Of a stretch of 64,000 nt of DNA, positions 11,675 to 23,000 are shown piece by piece. Numbering within the stretch: the stretch's first letter is position 1; every line of letters begins with the position of its first letter. The stretch is from assembly GCA_033296885.1 (NCBI GenBank), contig MU863895.1, forward strand, positions 186,001 to 250,000, written 5' to 3'. The DNA comes from Triangularia verruculosa. Taxonomy: Eukaryota; Ascomycota; Sordariomycetes; Sordariales; Podosporaceae. Both the position numbers and the translations under genes were made by a program. The notes under the pieces are model-generated. The model was not told the DNA's origin. It saw only the letters and a program-made list of their open reading frames with translations, and searched no databases.

Positions 11675-12710
11675 ATGGCGCCTCCAGAATTAAATCCCCT
11701 TGAAGAGGAGTATGTGTCAGAAGAAGACTCAGACTTTGCCCCAGAAGACGACAATGCGCCAGCAGCCGAAGAATCATCAGCCTCTGGCGACGAAGATGAA
11801 AACGCGACCGCGAAACCAACCGCCAAGCGAAAACGTCCAGCCGGTGATGATGCGGCCGAGGACGCCGGGTTCGAAAACTCGGGTGACGAAGCAATAATAT
11901 CGAAGGGGCTCAAAAAGAAGAAGAGGAAGCAGACAAAAGAAGATGCGGAGGACGAAGGAGGCGAGGGAGGTTTGATCAAGACAAGGGCGCAGCGTGCTGT
12001 AGAGTCCGTCTACCTGAGCCCCCTTTGACGGTTCAGAGTGCTGACAGTTGGCACGCAGAAAAGCTGAGAAGAGAGCGGCCGTCTCCAGCGGCCCAATAAC
12101 GATCGATGTCGACGCCCTCTGGGCGCAAATGACAAGCGAGGCCGCAGCACCCCAACCACCACCACCATCGCAAGAAGAAAAACAACAGGAAAAAGAAGCA
12201 GAGAAGCCAGCCGAGGAAACAGTCGCCGAAAAAGACCTAATCAAAATCAAACGCACATACAACTTTGCCGGCAAAGTACACACTGAAGAAAAGCTTGTCC
12301 ACCGTGACTCGGCAGAAGCAAAGCTTTACCTCGCCGAACAAGCCGGAAAGGAGGACAACAACGATTCCGAGGAACCTGCCCGGAAACTGAAAAAAGCTTT
12401 CCGATCAGCATTTGAGCCGGTTATGCCTATAGACCCGGCTACCGGCCAACGGAGAAGCGATCTCAACCTGGGAGTGGCATCGAGACTGAAGGCAAGAGAA
12501 TTGGCGGCTGCCAAGGCCAAGAAGTTGAATACGGTTGAAAAGAGTAGAATGGACTGGGCTGGGTTTGTGGATAAGGAAGGCATCAAAGATGAGCTGGAGC
12601 TGGCAGGGAAGAGCAAGGATTCATATGCTGCCAGGCAGGATTTCTTGGCCAGAAGCGAGGCGCTCAGGGAGGAAGAGGCCAGAAGGGCGAGAATGGCTGG
12701 AAAGGTTTGA
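11675..12710 (+). CDS. swc5: SWR1-complex protein Swc5 (BCNT/CFDP1 family)
   Basis: Swc5 is a subunit of SWR1, the remodeller that exchanges H2A for H2A.Z. Exons are 11675-12003 and 12059-12710 (55-nt intron with branch site GCTGAC), giving 326 aa. The N-terminal ~110 residues are acidic with basic KKKKRK patches, as in the family's histone-binding tail. The C-terminal ~80 residues are the diagnostic BCNT-C domain, including VEKSRMDWAGFVDKEGI, DELE and SYAARQDFLARSEAL. The donor is GTCCGT, a rare but usable fungal variant; splicing there restores RAQRAVEKAEKR in frame, whereas the unspliced frame stops at 12028. Confidence 0.92.
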
Positions 12711-12857
12711 TTCACGTTCATCGTTTTCCAATGGCGTTCAGGAGTTTATGCATATACCCCCTCCATTCGGTTTACATGCCAATACTATCAATATTTATCA
12801 TCGCTACTCAAACGTCATCCAAGATTCCATCACGCCTACCCAGTCAGTAACTTTCCC

Positions 12858-13762
12858 TCACAACTTCGCCTGCTCTTTCCTCCACAGCTTCCCCCAGGTC
12901 GGATCGTTCTCATTCGGCAGCAACTCCACATCCCGATACGGCAGCCCAAGATGCTTGTACACAAAATGGAACCTATCACTCCCAAAGAACGGCTCTCCTT
13001 CTCCCTTATCATTCGTAGCCCATATCCACGGCGCACCAAACGCGCCCTTTTCCAACGCCTCAGCGGTAGTCTTCTTCAACGCCTCCTTGTACTTCTCCGC
13101 CTGCGCGCCCTTCATGATAGCATCTACCTGCTCAGGGGTAAACAACTTCTTCTTGTTCGCATCATTGGAAGTTGGACCAGCAAACCCTTCTGGAATAGCC
13201 GAAAGTGTTGCCTTCAGATTGGCTGGCTCGGTCAGGTTGAGGTTTGGTGGTGACCAGAAGATGTGCAGGAGGTAGAGTATTGTCTGGTCAAGGACTTCTG
13301 ATGAATAATTGGCTTTGATGTAGTGGAGGGCGCGGAGGGGAAGAATGGTTTTGCCGTTGATGAAGAGGTTATCGGGGAAGGTGATATTCAAGGGGGCGCC
13401 GTTGGGGAAGGACGACTGGCGGGCGATGGAGCGCTGGGCGTCGAAGGGGCCGTGGGCTGCTTTGGCTGGGAGGGTCCAGGGGGGTTTGTTGCCTGTTGCT
13501 TGGTTGAGGGCGCCGAGGAAGGTTGGGTGGAATCTAGAGCATGTTAGTGACTGGTGGGATAGGTGAGAGGAAAAGGCAGGGGAGGGCATACTCGACGGTT
13601 ACACCATGAGAGGCGAGGATGGGGCGGTTGCGGAGAAGGTCTAGGTATGCTAGGTAAGAGTAGAGAGACGCTGTGTGAAATGGTCAGTGAGATGGCCTTA
13701 GAGGAGGTATGGGAAAGGTGAGACATACCAATGTCGAGGTAACAATCGATTTTGCCACCCAT
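12858..13762 (-). CDS. Kappa-class glutathione transferase / DsbA-fold thioredoxin-like protein
   Basis: Exons are 13762-13729, 13670-13592 and 13533-12858, with two 58-nt introns, giving 262 aa. The first exon is tiny (MGGKIDCYLDI). The joined N-terminus begins a thioredoxin-fold strand followed by SLYSYLAYLDLL, as in the GST-kappa/HCCA isomerase family. Further on come LGALNQATGNKPPW and a helical insertion. The C-terminal GAPWIWA and FFGSDRF segments match the family's cis-Pro and substrate loop (compare GxP and GxDR). GST-kappa enzymes conjugate glutathione and sit in mitochondria or peroxisomes; I see no clear targeting signal here. The stop is 147 bp from the convergent swc5 stop. Substrate unknown. 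Confidence 0.85.
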
Positions 13763-14287
13763 CTTAACTGTGATCCAGATATGAACACACAATATTCAGT
13801 CCAAGAAACAAAACCACGCTGATTTAGAGCAAATGATACGAGAAACTAGAAGCAGGTTCAAACAGGAAGTTTGGAGGTTGTATAAGACACCTGCGGGCCG
13901 TCCCCAGGTCCACCACTCCCCGCATTTGTTCAGGGGGTGGTTGTCTGGGGAAGACGTGGAAGGGCGCCCAAAAGGGGAAAGCAACGGCGCCAATGCCTCG
14001 GCTCAGGCGCCCCGCTGCCGGGTACCTTTGTGAAACCCGGCCATTTGTTGACGACGGCATCACTGATCAGTAATCTCATCAAGATATCTTTCATTGGGTG
14101 GATATGATAAAGGAAGGATTGCCGGAGGTCAGTCTCATGTGATTTTGATGGAAGTTGTATTTATTTCACCTTCATCTTTAGTTGTTCATGACTTTGAGTG
14201 CCTCGACAGTTAACGTACACCAACGTTTTCATCACTTACACATCTCACTTAAACAACTCAGTCCCGTCATCCCTTGAACGGCCCAGA
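13763..14287. promoter_or_regulatory. Divergent promoter region (GST-like / SDR)
   Basis: This 525-bp interval lies between two divergently transcribed genes and presumably carries both promoters. No specific element is identified. Confidence 0.45.
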
Positions 14288-15315
14288 ATGTCCTCCGCCA
14301 CCAACAAACCTGTAGCCCTGGTTGTAGGCGCCTCACGAGGTATCGGCCGTCAAGTAGCCATCGACCTTGCGAAAGCCGGTTATCATGGTAGGTCGTCTCC
14401 ATCACTAATAGCTAACCATCAACTCACTCTCAACCAACAGTAATCGTCTCGGCCAAATCAACAACCCCCCTCTCAGCGCTCACCACTCTCTCTCCCTTCC
14501 CCCCGGACCCCAACTCCTCTAAATCAACCATCACCACCGTCGCCCTCGAAATCACCAACCTCGGCCACTCCGCCACCGCCATTCCCGTGGACACAACCTC
14601 CCAAACCTCCATCGAGAACCTCATCAACGAAACCTTCTCCCAATTTGGCCGCATCGACGTCCTGATTTACAACACCGGCGCCATCTGGTGGGGTCCTATC
14701 GCCACCACACCCCTGAAGAAATTCTTACTGCTTCAAAAGGTGAACCCTGAGGGACTGTACACCCTCCTTCACCATGCCCTTCCCGCACTGAAAGCCTCAC
14801 CTCTAGGGGGCAGGATCATTGTGGTTTGCCCACCGATTTACTCTAGGTTTTTCAGAGGGAAGACCGCGTATGCGATGGGCAAGGTTGCGATGAGTGTGCT
14901 CGTCAAGGGGTTAGGTATGGATTTTGTGAGGGAGGATCTTACTGCTTCACAAAAGAAAGGGGAGGGGAGGGAGAAGGGGATGGCAATCACCGGGATATGG
15001 CCTGCGGTTGCGATTGAGAGTGCAGCCACGGAGCAATTTACGACGAGGGACGAGGAGTACAAGAGAGATTTGAGGAAGCCTGCCATATTCTCAGATGCGA
15101 TACTGGCGATGTTGGAGGCCAAGGCGGAGAGGGTGAATGGGGAGTTATTGCTGGATGAGGATTTCTTGAGGGAGGAGAAAGGGGTGCAGGATTTTGGGAG
15201 GTATAGCCTTGTAGAGGGGGCGAGCCCGAGGAGGATCATGCCGGAGGTGTTGCCGGATTTGAGGGTGAAGGAGCAGGATGATGAGGGGATGAGGGCTGAT
15301 AGTTCTAAGCTTTGA
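14288..15315 (+). CDS. Short-chain dehydrogenase/reductase, HSDL2-like
   Basis: Exons are 14288-14387 and 14441-15315 (53-nt intron), giving 324 aa. The Rossmann nucleotide motif GASRGIGR is at about residues 14-21, the NTG motif (YNTGAIWWG) is near 130, and the catalytic pair YAMGK is near 193. The HSDL2-type segments VCPPIYSR and TGIWPAVAIES are present. HSDL2 of animals is a peroxisomal/mitochondrial protein linked to fatty-acid metabolism and carries a C-terminal SCP2 domain; none is present here. The residue matching the usual catalytic Ser (SPP in HSDL2) is Cys (CPP), which may alter or weaken activity. The start was chosen at the first ATG after a pyrimidine-rich leader. Substrate unknown. 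Confidence 0.85.
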
Positions 15316-15852
15316 GGAGGGGGTGTATTCCTTTTTCTCTAATGTGATCTTGTATCAACTGAATCGGCTGCGAATTACACTTGGCGTGTCATCGAGACAA
15401 GGGACCATGAAGCGGATAGTTGCGAATCATTGGCCCCCGTGTCCCGCTGATATTTCGACTCAGGAAGCTTCTCGTACATAAAAGGGATCGTGATGGACTG
15501 TGTCAAGCTGTTTGCTCTGCCGTTTCGAACAAGGGAAGCTAATCAAAGCTGACCAAATGACGTCGGCCACTGTCACCCACCAAAGCACAAGTTGAAGGTT
15601 CGGCCCCGCAGTTCCGCAGACCCGCTCGCTGGGAGAGGGAGCTTGGACCTTGCACAAAGAAATCACCTGACATGCCCCACAGGGTTCCTGCCCTGCTTGC
15701 CCTAGTAGTTAAGTTACCTTCCCCTCCCGAAAAAGCATCTTGATTCCTTTCCTCATCACCAACGCAATCACTCATCTCCGAAGTAACATGTAGGTGCCCT
15801 CCGCCGCCAACCATCTCCCCCTTCCTGACTGCTAACCACCAATACAGTCAAG
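15316..15852. promoter_or_regulatory. eL41 upstream region with a 5' UTR intron
   Basis: No gene is seen between the SDR stop and eL41. Just before the eL41 ATG there is a likely 5' UTR intron of about 58 nt, approximately 15790-15847, with donor GTAGGT, branch GCTAAC and acceptor ACAG. Such leader introns are common in highly expressed fungal ribosomal-protein genes. Confidence 0.6.
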
Positions 15853-15992
15853 ATGAGAGCGAAGTGGAGAAAAAAGAGAGTTAGACGCTTGAAGCGCAAG
15901 AGAAGAAAGATGAGAGCCAGATCGTAAGTCTCACAACCGGTCAATTCCAGTCGTTACCCCTCACATACTGACAAGTTGCTCGCAGCAAATAA
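15853..15992 (+). CDS. rpl41: 60S ribosomal protein eL41
   Basis: This is one of the smallest eukaryotic proteins: 25 residues, almost all Arg and Lys, starting MRAKWRKKR and ending MRARSK. It sits in the large-subunit bridge eB12. Two coding exons, 15853-15923 and 15986-15992, are joined across a 62-nt intron (donor GTAAGT, branch ACTGAC, acceptor CGCAG). Splicing replaces an immediate TAA with the codons for the family-typical C-terminal Ser-Lys. Without splicing the frame would end one residue early, so the intron is well supported. The length and sequence fit the invariant family. Confidence 0.95.
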
Positions 15993-16946
15993 ACGACTCG
16001 CTTTCTCGACCTCAATCAGTCTCCCAGTAACAATTGAATCTGGGCCATCAGCGCACTAAGCACCTTGGTCGTCTCCCGACTACCATGGCGACGCAAACCC
16101 GTCCTTGACTGCCCGTCGTCAAGTGGGCCAATGGGTCTCGGCAATCACCCCCGAGCTTCAGCAACCGTGTTCTCCCCAGAACAACACTTCGACGACATTT
16201 GGTATTCACTGCGCGGAGGTCTGATGGATCAATGTAATAATGAGTACGGCTGGTTGCACATCAATCAATTATGGGTTGGGAGGACATCATGGGCGTTTAT
16301 GGCATATTGGCAAGCTTGGAGCTATTTCACAGGACTGCAGATTGGGGTTTATGGTTTGCAAGAATTGACATCCCTCAGGCTTGAGAAACAACACGTTATT
16401 TTCCGTTGTCGTGTGATCGTGTGACCAATATATGACTGGCTTCCCTAGCCCTACACTCGATACTGCCTTTCGTTCCCGCGTTCATGCTGCGACCACATCA
16501 AGCTGGGTCTCCCATACTGCCTTCAATGGAATGATCGATTGCCACGGCGACTTTGCTGCGACTCTTGTCAAGTCGCATGTACAGGCGTTCGACCGTATTC
16601 TATGGATTATCAAATTATAATCACCTTTTGGAATATCCTTTGAAAAGAACCGTTGGCTCTTCTGGAGAGCAATCGGGTCGAGCTCCAAATCCACCGACTT
16701 TGAAGCTCAAGCTCCCACACATATTTTAGAGACTTTTGCATTTCGTCATGGTGGGTGTTGAGTGGGGACCGCCCAGACTTCCCAAGGCGGTGAATCCACA
16801 GCGGATCCCAATGGGCGGCAGAAAAAAGTTGCCCGCTGCACCCTTCGCGGTCCATCACCCAGGTCCGTCCGCGAAATCTGCCACCACTTTGCGAAAAGTC
16901 GCAAACGGAACAGCCCTATACCAATTTGCACCGTCACACATTCACA
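15993..16946. other. Intergenic between eL41 and RPA49
   Basis: This contains the eL41 3' UTR and the RPA49 promoter. Chance frames occur, the longest about 119 codons at 16065-16424, but none shows a domain, and the longest begins within the probable eL41 3' UTR. Confidence 0.5.
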
Positions 16947-18355
16947 ATGGGCGACCCATCACAAAAGAAGAGGAGAAGAGGCGAGGATGAGACTTCCAAG
17001 TCCAAGAAGAAGAAGGCAGAGGGTGCCAGCGTCGCCGCCGAGACATACTCGATCACCAAAGTTCACAAGCCACAGGTTTCACCTCCTGTAGTCGGTACGG
17101 ACAGTTGAAACTCTATTGGAAGCTCGAGAGGATCATGCTGACTTGGGAACGTAGCCACAACACCGGGATTTCTCCTCGGCGACAAGCGCGCATTCGAAGT
17201 CTACGAAAAGGCCCCTGAACAGAGCACCAAGCGCCGAAAGAGCGGCGGCATCCCTCCACCAGCCGAGATAGCTCTCCACTCGTCTACACACATGTCGGTC
17301 GACTACACAGCTCGCGAAACGGAACAATTACTCAACCACTACGTCGCCATTGTGGACCCAAAGACCAAGAAGATCGAGATCATTTCGGCCAAGAAAATGT
17401 TGGTACGACACAAGGTTCGGTCGAAGAATGCAAAGGATACCTCGGCGAAGAGTGCTACTCAGGTATGTTCAACCTTTTTCAACAGATTCAGTTGTTCATC
17501 CAGGCTCACCATTCTCCACAGACCAACTACGAGAAGAGGACGGCGCTCGGCGAAGAGTTCGGTACCAGAAAGGCCAAGAAGGCGCTCAAATCTGTTGCCG
17601 ACAATGCCATCGTGGCCTCGACCGACAAGATGGGACAGGCAGAGCACGCCATGCTGCAAAATGTTAAGGAGGTTTTCGCAAACTCGGCCACCAAGGAGGA
17701 GCTGCAAGCCGCTGTCGACCAGGTCAGACCAGTGCCACGAGGCAACTACGATGCCGAGCACATCCAGGATGTGTATATCCCCCGAGAAATCATCGGTTCC
17801 GACATTCTCAACGCCGTGCCGGTCATGGATTGGCAGGAAGCTGTCCACAACAACGAAGCCGTCAACGTTCCTTCACGTTTTGTTGCCCACCGTATTGCGC
17901 GTGTGGCTGCCAACAAGGAGGACAAGGAAAGGTTGCAGGTTCTGCGATATCTGCTGTGGGTCATTATCTTTTGGGTGACTACTGGGAAAGGCAAGGAGCG
18001 TGGTACCAAGAGCATCGCCAAGAGAGACAAGCTGCGGGAATTGCTGTCACCAGCGCCTGAAGTGGTCATTGAGAACATTCGCAGGAAGTTCTCGGACAAT
18101 GGTACGATGCGGAAGGAACACATGGAGCTGCTCATGACGCACTGCTGTGTTTTTGCCAGCATAATTGACAGCTTCGAGGTCAACATGAACGATCTTAGGG
18201 AGGATCTCAAGTTGGAGCAAAAACAGCTTGCTCAGTACTTCATGGAGGTGGGTGCGCGGGTCAAGCAGTCCAAGGCCGGCGGCAACATCAATCACATCGC
18301 CAAACTCCAGTTACCCCTGATTTTCCCTAAAATCAAGTCAGCTGTGCGAAGATGA
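16947..18355 (+). CDS. rpa49: DNA-directed RNA polymerase I subunit A49
   Basis: A49 pairs with A34.5 as the built-in TFIIF/TFIIE-like module of RNA polymerase I, which transcribes rDNA. Exons are 16947-17094, 17155-17462 and 17522-18355 (introns of 60 and 59 nt), giving 429 aa. After a basic N-terminal tail with KKRRRGE comes the dimerisation domain, including LNHYVAIVDPKTKKIEI. A linker follows, then the C-terminal tandem winged-helix region (about 230-429), with helices around DILNAVPVMDW and RYLLWVIIFW. The length matches yeast Rpa49 (about 415). The start ATG 16947 is the first in frame with a good context (cacaATGG). Confidence 0.92.
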
Positions 18356-20096
18356 TGATGAGAAGCGGCGTATTGGTGGACCGTTTTGGGGGATGCAACG
18401 AAACAGTGTTGCTCATAATCAGGCGCTGGACGGGGAAAAAACCATGTTGCTGGGCGTATTTTAGATCGGCCAGGGGACGGTGTGGAGGTGCATTTTTGTG
18501 GGCAGTTCTGCATGCAACGGCCTTTTCTGCTGAGCGGTGGTGAGCTGGACGAATAACAAGCCAGGACTTAGATCACCAATAAACCCTGGGCTCAGTGGGG
18601 AGGATTGGTGGAAAGGTAGACAAGGAGATACATAGAGCGTTGGAGTTGTTAGTCTCAAGTCAAGTCACAAATGTGGCAGAATAAACACGTTTAGAGCTAT
18701 TTGTCCTTTCTACTTTCTTTGCAAAGATGTTCTGTATTGCAGGTCCAAGGGACAAGAAGGCGGGGTGCACCCAGCAAGTGTGTTTGTTTAACCCCCTCTC
18801 CCCTTTTGCCAGCAAAGGCAGAGGCGAGGCCCCTCTCCCCCTGACCTCGACCCTCCCCCAACCAAAGAGTCTGGCCAAGCCCAGCCAACCCTGCGTTTTC
18901 GACTGCTCACACAGACCAAAGTCCACGGCAGGCAAAAAGCCAACGGGTAGAGCAGCTTTCGGGGACTGGATCCCCTGGTCGGCTGGTCGGGGCGAGCTCT
19001 TGAGCCGCACACATCGGCTGCCACGTGGGAAGCTGGTCGGGTTCTCTCCACACAATCGCAACCGCTTTTGCATTTGCACCCTTCGGCCCCATGACGACAT
19101 TGTAATCGTCGCGATAGACACGTCTAAAATCATTTAAAACGCGTTTCCGTTGTGAAGCTGTTGAATTGCGAGGTTGCTATTGCGGACTCTCCATCGACCA
19201 CCAGAGACGATGGAAACGAGTAAAATAAGTAGAATACCAAGCTGTACTGGATTCAACTATCACAATTCGCTATTGTTGCATCTGGTGAGCACAATGGATG
19301 ATTTTAATTGCGACGCGTCGACCTAGACTACACAGCGCTTCTTAATTGCCATTTTTTCTGAAGTGATTCACAATGGGTTGCTGCCTGCAGGGGCCTATTG
19401 CCCCACTATTTTCCAGTAGTCTGGCCTCTGATTGGCTCAGCAACCGTTTCTTGGCCGTGTCAGCAGCCAACCGGGCACCACGCGAAAGGCAGAACACGCG
19501 AACCTCCGCCCTGGCAGTGCGTTTTTCCTGCACTCAGACTGGTCAACCCGCCACGGGCAATCCAAGAGCAAGCAGAGACCTGCCGACTGCTCGTCCCGTC
19601 ACCACCATCACTCTACACATAGCGAGCCCCGTTTGCTCCGTTCGCGACAATCTCCTTCTATTGGGACGACGGTTTTACCTCTTCGCGTCGCATCCCTCGA
19701 TGCACCCGTCGCCATCAGACATCCATCAACGAGCTCAGCTTACCTCGACCGCAAGCTCAAGGCGATACGCATTCACGATCGACATTGCCCCATCCCATGT
19801 CTAAGAGGCCGCAGTGGTGAATTCGGCACTTACACCAACCGGGAGCATCGAAATTAATCGCTCTTACTTCCTATGAATTGATGAGAATTGAGCAAGCAAC
19901 GTGAGCATTTCCTCCCTTGCTATCGTCAATTCATAGCTTCGTGCCGATTTCTCTCATATGTCAGCGCATGTTGCTTGCTTTGTGCTAACACTTGCTGCAC
20001 AGCTACGAGTCGTGATTTCCACGACCATTACCTTGATTCTTTCATCAGGCATTCGATTTTCGCGACATCCGATTTCATCAAGCAAGTACTGTCACA
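18356..20096. other. Intergenic/long leader upstream of Abo1
   Basis: This is a 1.7-kb stretch between same-strand genes. It holds the RPA49 3' end and the promoter and probably a long 5' UTR of the AAA ATPase gene. Overlapping frames of 60-157 codons on both strands show no recognisable domain and I treat them as noncoding. Confidence 0.5.
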
Positions 20097-23000
20097 ATGC
20101 CGGTGAAGCGCAAACGCGATATCCTCGACGGATTCGACCCTAACAAGTCGGACCCCGAGGACGAGAACTTTGAACCAGCAGATGCCGCACCACCAGCACC
20201 ACGACGAAGCGCCAAAAAGTCGCGATCGACGAGAGCTAGGAAAGGAGGGCCAGGGCGCGGCAAGCGATCAAACAAATACAGAGGGTCCGACATTGAAGAC
20301 GATGATGAACTCGGGGATAGCGACCAGGAAGATTCCTTCGGCGACGATGGCCATGATGATCACGACGATGAGTCCGATGAAGATGTTCCGACGAATGCGG
20401 CCGGCCGCCGGGCGAGAAAGGCTGCTGTGAAGCACCAGTCCTACAAAGAGAGCAGTGGGGAAGATGAGGACGAGATTAAAGAATCAGGTGCTAGTGCTAG
20501 CGAGCTGGAGAATACCCCAAAGAAATCGGTCGGTCGGCCATCAAAGATTGTTGTGCTGAAGACAACACAACGCACATCCAAGCGTGGAAGGGAGGAGCAG
20601 CCACCGAAACAATCACAACCGCCAGCGCATGCTTATCCAGCGCGCCGAACTCGCGCCCGTACCGAGGATGCCGAGGAGCCACTGTTTGAGCTGACAAATT
20701 CCGGGAGACACGCACAGCCTGCTAGGGGAGCATCTAGGAGCAAGAGCCCAGAAGCATTGGCTCGTGCCACACGGGCGAACCGCGCAGCTGGGAAAGGGCT
20801 CAAGCAGCCGCCTGCTCCTACGATCGAGGAAGCGACACAGGAAAGCGAGCCCAAGGACGAGGAACCTGCCGAGGCTATGGAAGGAGAGGAGGCAGAATCT
20901 GTGACTAAGGGTCGGGAATCGGAACCATCCCCAGTTCGTGGTGACATTGAGCCGGAAATCCCAGGTGATCAGCCAGAAGACGAAGATGCTCCGATGGAAG
21001 ATCAACCTGAAGATGCTGCCGAGACTGCCGCGCCGTCAGCGCCGGCCGATGATGAGGACGACGATGACGATGTACCGATTACTAGGCGAACGCGCGGTGC
21101 CCGAGCAGCTGCGTCACAGCAGGCGGAGGAGGTCGCCGAGCCAGAACCAGAACCAGAGAATGCCGGAGGCGGTCGTCGCCTCACACGAAAGTCGCGTCTT
21201 CGTGGAAAGAAAAGTCTGCAAGAACCAAGTAGCGACTTTGAACCCGGTGAAGAATCTGCCGATGGTGGCATGTCCCCCTCGGAGGCTCCTAACGAGGACG
21301 TCCCCAATGAAGATGATGAATCTACCCCCACACCTCGCCGCGGCCGCGGTTCTCGTGCTGCCAGCCGAAGAAGTCGTCACAATCAGCGAGATTCTGGCGA
21401 CGAAGAAATCGAGCTCGACAAGGATGAGATGGCGGAAGAGTTGGAGGAGCTGCGTGAAAGTAGTAGATCACGTCCCCGCAGAACTCGTCGCAGGTCACCA
21501 TCCATCCAGTACGAGGAGCGACAAACCAAGAAGCGTCGCACCAAGCCAGTCAACTACAGTATACCTGCTATCGACCCTGCTGCTTTTGAAGTTGAAGACG
21601 ATGATGCCGAGCCAGCTGCCACACCTGCCAGAAACCGCAGAGGCGGCAAGAGTGGCGGCACCCAAGCCTGGGAGCGTGCTCTCAACACAACGTTTGGCCC
21701 ATTTGGCGGCGGCGGTGGGGCTGGTTCCCTGCTCAACGGACCATGGGGCACTGGAGCTACAGGTGGTGTAGACTCCGACAGCAGTGACGACGAAATGAAC
21801 ATGCGCTCTGGCGTTGGGGGCACTGTTGGCATGACACCTACCTCTGCTGCGCCACCAGTTGGTCTCTTCAACCCTCTCGGCCCTATCAATGCGGATGGCC
21901 CTGGCGGCATTGGTGGTGCTACACCTCAAGTCGGAAAGGTCAAGAACCAAAAGGCATTCGCTGATGCTGACCCTCTCGGCGTCGATATGAACGTTGACTT
22001 TAGCAAAGTCGGCGGCTTGCAGGGCCATATCGATCAGCTGAAGGAAATGGTCACCCTTCCGCTGCTCTACCCTGAGCTCTTCACAAGATTTCATGTTACG
22101 CCACCGAGAGGTGTGCTGTTTCATGGTCCGCCTGGTACTGGTAAGACGCTCCTTGCTAGAGCGCTTGCCAACTCGGTCGGTCATGGAGGTCGCAAGATCA
22201 GCTTCTACATGCGCAAGGGTGCTGATGCCCTCAGTAAGTGGGTGGGCGAGGCGGAGAAGCAGCTCCGTCTGTTGTTTGAGGAGGCCAGGAGGACACAGCC
22301 AAGTATCATCTTTTTCGATGAAATCGACGGCCTTGCTCCTGTAAGATCTAGCAAGCAGGAGCAGATCCATGCCAGCATTGTGTCGACACTGTTGGCGTTG
22401 ATGGATGGGATGGACGGTCGTGGTCAAGTCATTGTCATTGGTGCCACCAATCGTCCTGACAATATCGATCCTGCTCTTCGCAGACCAGGTCGTTTCGACA
22501 GGGAGTTTTACTTTCCTTTGCCTGACCTGGAAGGCAGACTGTCGATCTTGGGCATTCACACCAAGGACTGGGGTCTCGCTCCGCAGTTCATGAGAGCACT
22601 GGCAGAGAACACCAAGGGCTATGGAGGTGCTGATTTGAGGGCGCTCTGTACGGAGGCTGCGCTCAATGCCATCCAGAGGACATACCCGCAAATTTACTCG
22701 TCCAAGGAGAAGCTTGTTGTGGATCCTTCCAAGATCAATATTTCCGCGACAGACTTTATGATTTCGGTCAAGAAGATGATTCCTTCGTCTGAAAGATCGA
22801 CTTCATCGTCCGCTGTGCCACTTCCCAGGACGGTTGAGCCGCTGCTTAGGAACCAGCATAAGGCTCTTATCGGGGTGTTGGATAATATTTTACCACGGGA
22901 GAAGAAGTTGACGGCGCTTGAGGAGGCTTTATACGAGCCTTACCCAGATGCTGATACTGGCTTTGCCAGGGAGGCGGCACATGCCGAGTTTGGACGGTCT

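Noticed and set aside
18660..19857. Several 130-157-codon frames between RPA49 and Abo1
   Set aside because: They overlap on opposite strands, have no domain, and sit in the expected promoter/leader of Abo1.
21495..22691. 398-codon frame antisense to Abo1
   Set aside because: Exact shadow of the conserved AAA1 coding region; no independent domain.
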